From Phycisphaerales bacterium UBA1910 (lineage in GTDB: Bacteria > Planctomycetota > Phycisphaerae > Phycisphaerales > UBA1924), in NCBI GenBank assembly GCA_002337545.1, contig DDGE01000056.1:68490-74297 (forward strand): 5,808 bases of DNA. The letters are read 5' to 3'. Below the pieces are notes generated by a model, which saw only the letters and a program-made list of their open reading frames with translations, had not been told where the DNA came from and searched no databases. Positions within the stretch are counted from its first letter, which is position 1; each line of letters begins with the position of its first letter. A program made the translations under genes and the position numbers. Shown here in pieces: positions 1 to 5,808 of the stretch.

Positions 1-3000
1 CAGCTCTCCCTGATCTACAACCAGCTCCTCGGCGGATACTCTCGTGGGCTGGCGGACCGGCTCATTGAGCAGACAACGCTGGTCCTTGGGTTCTTCCGCG
101 ATGACCTCAGCGGCGAGATACAGGAGTGGGAACGACTCAAACGCTATCGCGGGATCGCGATCTCCAAGATTGCAGCCAACGGCGGCATCCTCGAAGATAG
201 CAAGCTTGATCTCGGGATTGAAGATCTCGAACGCGTCACAACCCTTGATCCGTCGGACGCCGAATCATTCATTGCGATGCTCGACCTGAACTATCTGCAG
301 GTTGATCGATCTGCATCACAGGATCGAATGGATCTGCGCCTCGAGGCACTGCGTGAGAATCTCGAACGCGCCGAACAGTACCTCGCCGAGCATCCGGATT
401 CGATTCAGATGCGACTGCAGAAGGTCCGCTACGAAGCGGACATCGCATCTCGCAGTCTCGACCGTTCGCTGGAGCCGCAGGAGCAACTCGAGATCATCAA
501 AGAACGATTCTCGGCCCTGAGCCCCGCGCTCGATGAGATCGTGCAGAACCTCTCCGAGAATACATCCCAGAAGCTCGACCTGCGATATGTCATCGCATTC
601 GCAGGGATCGAGAACGCGATCGACCCCGTCTCCAGATTCTCCCGCTCGCGTCGTATCCTTGATCTGCTGATTGAGCGTGATCGCGATAACGCCGAGGTGC
701 TCTACTACGCGGGTCAGTTTGCACAACGCGCGGGAGACTCCGAAGAGTCGCTCGCCTGGTACAAGCAGATCGAGTCGCTCGAAACCAAACCCCTGAGCTA
801 CGAGGGCTTCCGTCAGTTCTTCTTCCAGCGTCAGGCCATCGCGAACCGCTGCGAACTCAAGATCAATGAAGCCGAGTCCGCACTGACGGAAGAGGAGCGT
901 TCCAGCGCTCTGGCGGACGCCAAGGCGCTGCGTGATCAGTTCAGCGAACAGGTCAGCGACGACAATACAACCCGCATGATGCTCGACGGGCGTATCGCGC
1001 TCGTCGAGAAGCAGTACGACGAGGCGCTGCGGATTTTCAGCCGATACAACAATCTCCGTCAGCAAGGGGATCCTGATGGGCTGTGGTACGAGGGGCTCGT
1101 CGCTTCCCAGCTGGGTCAGTTCGGTGTTGCCCGAGATGCATTCGATGCACTGATCGGCTTTGAATCTCACCCGCGCCAGATCCCCGGCATGATCGCACTC
1201 GCCCAGATTCACGATGAGCTGCAGGAGCTGAACAAAGCCGCAGAGCTGTACGCTCGGGTGCTCGAAATGCGTCCGGACATGCAGGTCGCGATCGACGCCA
1301 ACGATCGGCTTCAGCGCCGACTGAACCCGGAACTCAACGAGGATCCTGCGCTCGCCGCGATCTATAGATCACGCCAGATTCGCACGGGCGATGACGAGAA
1401 CCCCGGCGACTACGCCGGCTCGATCGAATACCTCCGCGAACAGGTCATCGAACTCGGTTACGAAACGCGTGTGGCTCGAGAGCTCGCATCGCTCCTGCTC
1501 GATCGAGGTGATATTGAGGGCTCTCGCAATCTGATCACCAAGGCCGTCGAGATGAACCCCGACGACGAGGGGCTCAAGCGAATGCTCAGCGCTCTGGACG
1601 CGGGCGACACCACCCAGATCCTCATCCAGCTTCTGCGCGATTCGCCCGGCCCGCTGCTCGATCGTCTTGTTTCGATCGCGAATATCGCATCATCCAGGGG
1701 CCTCGAAGATCTCCTGACTGAAACAGTCACCGAGCTCAACGAAATCGCACCGGACGACAAGCGTGTGCTCGAACTCACATTCGTCGATGCGCTACGCCGC
1801 GGTGACTTTGCACTCGGGAAAACGATCGCTGAACACGCGAAGAATACGCGCGTCGAAACCCTCACATACCAAGCACGCCTCGCGATTGGCCAGCAGCAAA
1901 CCGATCGCGCACTCGATCTGCTGAAGCAGGCGACAGCGACTGGCGCCGCGGACGCATCCGTATACCAGATGCTCGGCGTCATGCAGCGTGACGCAGGACA
2001 GACCAACGACGCCATCAGCTCATTCAACCAGGCACTCGAGATCCGCCCGGACAACAGCGATGTCATCCGCGAGTTCCTTCTCACGCTGGTTCGTGCGGGG
2101 CAGTTCGAGGAGGCTCTGAACGAGGCTCGCAAGTTCCAACGCTATGCCGGGAACGACCCGGTCTTCCTCAATCTCTGGCTCTCGCTGGAGTCGCAGTTCG
2201 GTGGCCAGCAGGGTCGCGAGTTCGCAACTCGTCAGCGTGAAAGAATGCTCGAACTCAACCCGAGCGATATCGACAACACCTACCAGCTCGCGCGTCTCTA
2301 TATCCTCGCGCGGAACTGGAATGCCGCACGCGCACTGATCGACTCGCTGCGTTCAAGCGATGACCAGATCGCGTTTGTCGAGCTCGATGCGACCTGGTAC
2401 GCAGAGCAGGGCATCGTGAACGGTCGCGAGGGGCTCGCACAGGCGAACGAAATCTTCGCAGAGTACATCGATTCATTGCCCGAGCCCGTAGGCCCCGAGC
2501 CCTTCGTCGCCAGCTCCCAGTTCATGCTTTCGCGTGGACGCCCGGACTTGGCGCTCAGCGCCGCGAACGAGGCCGTGAATCGTCAAGACCCTGAGACCAT
2601 GATCGGCTCGATCCTTCTTGGCGATCTGTACATGCGGATCAACAACCACTCTGAAGCGGCCAAGGCATACAAGACCGTGGTCGACGCGGGCGTGGACGAC
2701 GAGAACCACACGGTCCGTGCTCGACTGATCGAGACCCTTGTGCGTCTTGACCGGTACGACGAAGCGCAGAGTGCGTATGACGGATTCCCCTCCTCCAAGA
2801 GCAACGACATGCTGACGATGCTCCAGGGTGCCGACATCGCGAACGGACAGGGTGACGAAGCCCGTGCACAGCAGCTGCTCAACAAGGCGGTTGCTGCGTA
2901 TCCGAACAACCCGCTCGTGTACATCAAGCGTGCAGAGCTCATGATCGGCGATGAGACCCTCCGCAGCGACATGCTGTCGGATCTGAACCGAGCACTCGAG

Positions 3001-4263
3001 CTCGATCCGAGCAGTTGGCGTGCACACAGCGTTCGCGCCGCAGGGTACTTCGCGCTCGATCAGCGCGAGGAAGCTCTCCAGGACCTCATCCAGACCATCC
3101 GGCTCAATCCGGCGCTCGACCGATCGATCAACTCGGTGCTCAACGAGCTCCTCGCCCTCGGGCGGGTCGCTCAGGCGGAGAGCATCGCCCGTGAGATCAT
3201 CACACAGCGCCCCGATGATGCCATCCTCATTTCCCGAATCGCGGGGATTTTCGCTTCCCGTGAGCACTGGAAGTCCGCGTCCATCTTCTACGGCATGGCG
3301 TGGGACAAGCGACGCGCCCCCTCGGATGGTGCATCATATATTGACACGCTCGTGCGCCAGTCGCCCCCGGACACGGATAAGGCCAACAGTGTGATCAATC
3401 AACTCGCGGCCATCGTCGGCAATCTTGACGAGAACTCCGGGCTGCTCGCTGCTCAGGCACTCGTCCTCCAGGCACGCGGGCGAGAAGACTTCGCGCTCCA
3501 GCAGATCACGAAGTCCTTCGATATCTCCGTTTCGGAGAACATCCAGCTCCTCAACTGGGCGAGCAACCTCGATCGATTCTTTGAGGGACGCCCGGTTTCT
3601 GAGCACATCGATTACCTCGACACGCTCAAGCGCCGCAACACGAACGCTGTTATCGGACAGTGGCTCGATTTCTTCATCGCCCAACGCCTCATGCGTGAGG
3701 ACCCCATTCCCCAGCGTGCAATCGACATCATCACCTCGCTCCAGTCGAGCTCAACCCCGGATCAGATCGCAGCACGCGCATACCGACTCCACGGGACATC
3801 GCTCTTCGCTCAGGATGATTTCCAGGGCGCTTTCGATGTCTGGAACGCCGGTCTTGCCAGGTTCCCGGACGATTGGGAGATGAATAACAATGTCGCGTAC
3901 ACGCTCGGAGTGAAGCTCGGTCAGCCCGAAGAGGCCCTGGCTTACGGCGAGAAGGTGATTTCTGAGAACATCCAACTCAGTGAGCCGTACGAAACGGTGG
4001 CCAGCATTTATATTGCACTGGGCAAATACGATGAAGCTGAGCAGATGATCGAGCAAGGACGGAACTTCATCAACTCCATTCCCGCAAGCGTAACGATGAA
4101 CCTGACCGCCGGCCGGCTTGCACTCAAGCGGGGAGATCTTGTTGAGGCCCGCTCAAAGATCACAGATTCTCGTTCCCTGCTCCGCTCGGCCCCAGAATCG
4201 TACCCTACCCTGCAAGCCGATATTGATCAGTTTGAGACGGAACTCAACTCAGACAACAACTAA
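1..4263 (+). CDS. Giant TPR-repeat protein, 5'-truncated by window edge
   Basis: Seen: the frame is open from base 1 to the TAA at 4261-4263, giving 1420 visible residues. The first in-frame ATG (277) lacks a Shine-Dalgarno site and the 92 codons before it read as similar helical protein, so the true start lies upstream of the window. TPR-like helix pairs (visible-residue numbers) include about 231-264, 358-391, 394-427, 488-522, 652-685 (ending ALEIRPDN), 686-719, 1003-1037 (ending IRLNP) and 1262-1356 with an NNVAY motif at 1296-1300. Residues about 1050-1260 are helical but match the consensus poorly. There is no visible membrane segment or catalytic motif, and a single Cys (284). Known: TPR solenoids are protein-binding scaffolds; large ones occur in polysaccharide export systems (AlgK, PelB, BcsC, PrsT). 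Inferred: a scaffold for the exopolysaccharide machinery encoded next door. The signal peptide or lipobox that would settle its location is off-window, so a cytoplasmic role is equally possible. The TPR fold is secure; the specific role is not. Confidence 0.93.
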   Translation, partial: QLSLIYNQLLGGYSRGLADRLIEQTTLVLGFFRDDLSGEIQEWERLKRYRGIAISKIAANGGILEDSKLDLGIEDLERVTTLDPSDAESFIAMLDLNYLQVDRSASQDRMDLRLEALRENLERAEQYLAEHPDSIQMRLQKVRYEADIASRSLDRSLEPQEQLEIIKERFSALSPALDEIVQNLSENTSQKLDLRYVIAFAGIENAIDPVSRFSRSRRILDLLIERDRDNAEVLYYAGQFAQRAGDSEESLAWYKQIESLETKPLSYEGFRQFFFQRQAIANRCELKINEAESALTEEERSSALADAKALRDQFSEQVSDDNTTRMMLDGRIALVEKQYDEALRIFSRYNNLRQQGDPDGLWYEGLVASQLGQFGVARDAFDALIGFESHPRQIPGMIALAQIHDELQELNKAAELYARVLEMRPDMQVAIDANDRLQRRLNPELNEDPALAAIYRSRQIRTGDDENPGDYAGSIEYLREQVIELGYETRVARELASLLLDRGDIEGSRNLITKAVEMNPDDEGLKRMLSALDAGDTTQILIQLLRDSPGPLLDRLVSIANIASSRGLEDLLTETVTELNEIAPDDKRVLELTFVDALRRGDFALGKTIAEHAKNTRVETLTYQARLAIGQQQTDRALDLLKQATATGAADASVYQMLGVMQRDAGQTNDAISSFNQALEIRPDNSDVIREFLLTLVRAGQFEEALNEARKFQRYAGNDPVFLNLWLSLESQFGGQQGREFATRQRERMLELNPSDIDNTYQLARLYILARNWNAARALIDSLRSSDDQIAFVELDATWYAEQGIVNGREGLAQANEIFAEYIDSLPEPVGPEPFVASSQFMLSRGRPDLALSAANEAVNRQDPETMIGSILLGDLYMRINNHSEAAKAYKTVVDAGVDDENHTVRARLIETLVRLDRYDEAQSAYDGFPSSKSNDMLTMLQGADIANGQGDEARAQQLLNKAVAAYPNNPLVYIKRAELMIGDETLRSDMLSDLNRALELDPSSWRAHSVRAAGYFALDQREEALQDLIQTIRLNPALDRSINSVLNELLALGRVAQAESIAREIITQRPDDAILISRIAGIFASREHWKSASIFYGMAWDKRRAPSDGASYIDTLVRQSPPDTDKANSVINQLAAIVGNLDENSGLLAAQALVLQARGREDFALQQITKSFDISVSENIQLLNWASNLDRFFEGRPVSEHIDYLDTLKRRNTNAVIGQWLDFFIAQRLMREDPIPQRAIDIITSLQSSSTPDQIAARAYRLHGTSLFAQDDFQGAFDVWNAGLARFPDDWEMNNNVAYTLGVKLGQPEEALAYGEKVISENIQLSEPYETVASIYIALGKYDEAEQMIEQGRNFINSIPASVTMNLTAGRLALKRGDLVEARSKITDSRSLLRSAPESYPTLQADIDQFETELNSDNN

Positions 4264-4284
4264 ACGAACCGATGAACCCATATA

Positions 4285-4306
4285 CGCACCAAGACGAAAG
4301 GGTGCG
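4285..4306 (+). other. Potential RNA hairpin downstream of the TPR gene
   Basis: CGCACC (4285-4290) and GGTGCG (4301-4306) form a perfect 6-bp stem around a 10-base A-rich loop, starting 21 bases after the TPR stop codon. No T-run follows (the next bases are ATAACTGATG), so it does not look like an intrinsic terminator. It could protect or process the 3' end of the upstream message, or be a chance inverted repeat. Confidence 0.35.
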
Positions 4307-4318
4307 ATAACTGATGAT

Positions 4319-4348
4319 CTCGGACCGATCGTTTGATCCGGATCCGAG
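4319..4348 (+). other. Imperfect hairpin / palindrome ahead of the wzz-like gene
   Basis: CTCGGA (4319-4324) pairs with TCCGAG (4343-4348). Inside it CC pairs with GG and GATC with GATC, with single bulged A and C on the right arm, closing on a GTTT loop. The right arm also contains a perfect 10-bp palindrome, GATCCGGATC (4335-4344), which could be a DNA-binding site instead. The structure ends six bases before the GGAG ribosome binding site, so it could influence translation of the next gene. No U-tract follows, which argues against a terminator. A regulatory role is inference only. Confidence 0.35.
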
Positions 4349-4354
4349 CACCAC

Positions 4355-4358
4355 GGAG
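4355..4358 (+). promoter_or_regulatory. Shine-Dalgarno site of the wzz-like gene
   Basis: GGAG lies eight bases before the ATG at 4367, which is good spacing. It fixes the start: the same frame has a TGA stop at 4334-4336 and no other start codon between that stop and 4367. Confidence 0.8.
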
Positions 4359-4366
4359 CAGCGACA

Positions 4367-5808
4367 ATGAGCAGCACCCCAAACCAACGCGTTCAGGCAG
4401 GCCCACCTCGCCCCGGCAACCCCGGTGGTGGCGGTGGCGGAGCGCAGAGCTTCGACCCGATCAAGCTGCTCCAGAAGTACAAGTACATCCTTGTCTTCTC
4501 GCTCTTCGCGGGAGCGGTTATCGGCGTCGCCGCACATTTCTTCTTCCTCACTTTCTATCCCAAGTTCCGCTCGTCCGTCCTCTTTGAATGTACCCCGGTT
4601 CAGACGGATATCTCCGTCCAGAACATCGACACTATTGATGAGGACGAAATGGCTCGTTTTATCGGGACGCAGGTCGAAACCCTCAAGGGCGAACGGGTCC
4701 GAGCAGAAATCCTGAGCGATCCGCGGCTTGCCGCAGAAGCACCCTCGTGGTATAGCGAGTACGAAAATCGCGGACGCTTCGATGTTGTCGAAGCGTACGA
4801 GGATATCGAGAAGATCATCCGCGCCAACGCGATCCCGAACTCGTATCTGATCGAGCTCTCCGTCAGCGTTGGGGACAAAGAAGACGCGGCGGGCCTCGTG
4901 CGACTCGTCAAGGAAAACTACCTCCGAATCCTCACATCCGGCAACAGCTCCAGCACGGTGAAGCAGAAGGAACAGATCCGCAAATCCATCTCTGAAGCGG
5001 ACACGCGCGTGACGGAACTCATGAACCGTCGCAACCGTCTGCTGCAAGAGATGAACATGAACACGGCGAACACGCAAGATTCCGCCGAGGCCGAGATGCT
5101 CCGGCTGATCAATGCCCAGATCCTGAGCATCGAGCAGCAGATCGAGGCATACCAAATCATTCTTGATGGGGATGAAGCGCAGCTAAAGAAGAAAACAGCG
5201 ATCGTATACGACTCAACTTTGCGTCAGCAGGTCGAACAGTACCCGCAGATTCTGAACCTGAAGCAGCGCATTATCGATGTCGAATCCACACTGATCTCGC
5301 TCGATCTCGAGGGGATCGGACGGAACCATCGCAGCCACAAAATCGCGACGCAAACGCTCGATGCCACGAAGCGCCAGCTCGACATCACCCGCGAGGAACT
5401 CCTCCTCGAAGCGTTCGAATCTCGTATTACCGCGACCCGTATGGCACTGAGCCAGTTCAAGGCCCAGATCGAAGATCTCGTTGCTCAACGAGAAGCGCTC
5501 ACAGAGCGATTGAACGACCTCGCGCAGATGGGCGAAGAGATCGCGGAGATCAACCGCCAGATCGAGAACACGCTCGAGCAGAAGGCCGAACGCGAAGGCG
5601 ATCTTGCGAAGCTCAATGTGACAACTGCACTCGACACGGCGAACAGAGTCAAGGTCGTTAAGTTCGAGAATGTGCCCGATCGCCCCTCGTTCCCGAACAT
5701 CTACATGATGATCCCCGCGGGCATCTTCCTCACGACCGCACTGGTCGTCGGCATCCTGGTCGTCTTCGAGATGCTCGATCAGCGCGTGAAGAGCCCCGCC
5801 GACATCGC
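4367..5808 (+). CDS. Wzz/GumC-type polysaccharide chain-length protein, 3'-truncated
   Basis: Seen: 480 codons from an ATG with a good Shine-Dalgarno site to the window end. A Pro/Gly-rich cytoplasmic tail (1-28, six Gly at 20-25) leads into FDPIKLLQKYKY and a first membrane segment (about 40-63). A periplasmic region of about 380 residues follows, with coiled coils at about 199-275 and 321-416 around a YPQILNLKQRI segment (292-302). The motif PDRPSFPN (437-444) precedes the second membrane segment (446-467), then EMLDQRVKSPADI. Known: this layout, with prolines before TM2 and an R-V-x-(S/T)-P segment after it, is typical of polysaccharide co-polymerases (Wzz and GNVR domains) that set exopolysaccharide chain length at the inner membrane. 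Inferred: the long periplasmic part suits the GumC/ExoP/Wzc-like group, often fused to a BY-kinase; any Walker motifs would lie beyond the window. It follows the TPR gene by 103 bases on the same strand, probably in one operon. The family is secure; the subtype is open. Confidence 0.93.
   Translation, partial: MSSTPNQRVQAGPPRPGNPGGGGGGAQSFDPIKLLQKYKYILVFSLFAGAVIGVAAHFFFLTFYPKFRSSVLFECTPVQTDISVQNIDTIDEDEMARFIGTQVETLKGERVRAEILSDPRLAAEAPSWYSEYENRGRFDVVEAYEDIEKIIRANAIPNSYLIELSVSVGDKEDAAGLVRLVKENYLRILTSGNSSSTVKQKEQIRKSISEADTRVTELMNRRNRLLQEMNMNTANTQDSAEAEMLRLINAQILSIEQQIEAYQIILDGDEAQLKKKTAIVYDSTLRQQVEQYPQILNLKQRIIDVESTLISLDLEGIGRNHRSHKIATQTLDATKRQLDITREELLLEAFESRITATRMALSQFKAQIEDLVAQREALTERLNDLAQMGEEIAEINRQIENTLEQKAEREGDLAKLNVTTALDTANRVKVVKFENVPDRPSFPNIYMMIPAGIFLTTALVVGILVVFEMLDQRVKSPADI

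Noticed and set aside
277..279. ATG at 277 as the start of the TPR gene
   Set aside because: There is no Shine-Dalgarno site before it, and the 92 in-frame codons upstream are stop-free and protein-like, so the gene begins outside the window.
316..1212. Long antisense open frame (298 codons) opposite the TPR gene
   Set aside because: It lies wholly within a convincing coding frame, has no recognisable domain, and long antisense frames are expected in GC-rich genes with strong third-position bias.
2473..3267. Antisense open frame (264 codons) opposite the TPR gene
   Set aside because: The product is low-complexity with no family resemblance; the + strand frame shows clear TPR motifs through the same bases.
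4285..4348. Rho-independent terminator between the two genes
   Set aside because: The hairpins are not followed by a T-rich run, the stems are short or bulged, and the next gene starts on the same strand soon after.
4300..4366. Sigma-70 promoter for the wzz-like gene
   Set aside because: GATAAC-like and TTGATC-like hexamers occur but not with proper order and spacing, so I cannot support a promoter call.
4244..5155. Antisense open frame (303 codons) spanning the gap and the start of the wzz-like gene
   Set aside because: It overlaps a well-supported gene with a good ribosome binding site and membrane topology, and shows no domain of its own.

Overview
The window holds two protein-coding genes on the + strand, both cut by a window edge, separated by a 103-base gap. 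Composition and codon use suggest a moderately GC-rich Gram-negative-type bacterium: Ile is nearly always ATC, third positions are mostly G or C, and the second gene has a Shine-Dalgarno site. A very large TPR protein beside a GumC/Wzz-type chain-length protein would fit a planctomycete, possibly of the Phycisphaerae, but that is a guess from style; no taxonomic marker gene is present.

Positions 1-4263: the 3' part of a giant tetratricopeptide-repeat (TPR) gene. Its frame is already open at base 1, and 1420 residues are visible before the stop. It is an alpha-solenoid with no visible catalytic motif, no transmembrane segment in the visible part and only one cysteine.

Positions 4264-4366: a short intergenic stretch with two potential hairpins, a 10-bp perfect palindrome, a tight cluster of four GATC sites and the ribosome binding site of the next gene. 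No U-tract terminator and no convincing promoter are seen, so the two genes are plausibly co-transcribed.

Positions 4367-5808: the first 480 residues of a polysaccharide co-polymerase (Wzz/GumC family). It has an N-terminal membrane segment, about 380 residues of coiled-coil-rich periplasmic region, a proline-rich motif just before the second membrane segment, and the start of a cytoplasmic tail. The gene runs off the window, so whether it carries a fused BY-type tyrosine kinase domain cannot be seen.

Together the pair looks like part of an exopolysaccharide assembly and export locus. The Wzz-type protein would control chain length at the inner membrane, and the TPR protein may act as a scaffold, as the TPR proteins of the alginate, cellulose, Pel and exosortase-associated loci do. 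The link between the two is inferred from adjacency. I found no RNA genes, mobile elements, CRISPR arrays or clear evidence of a novel system.
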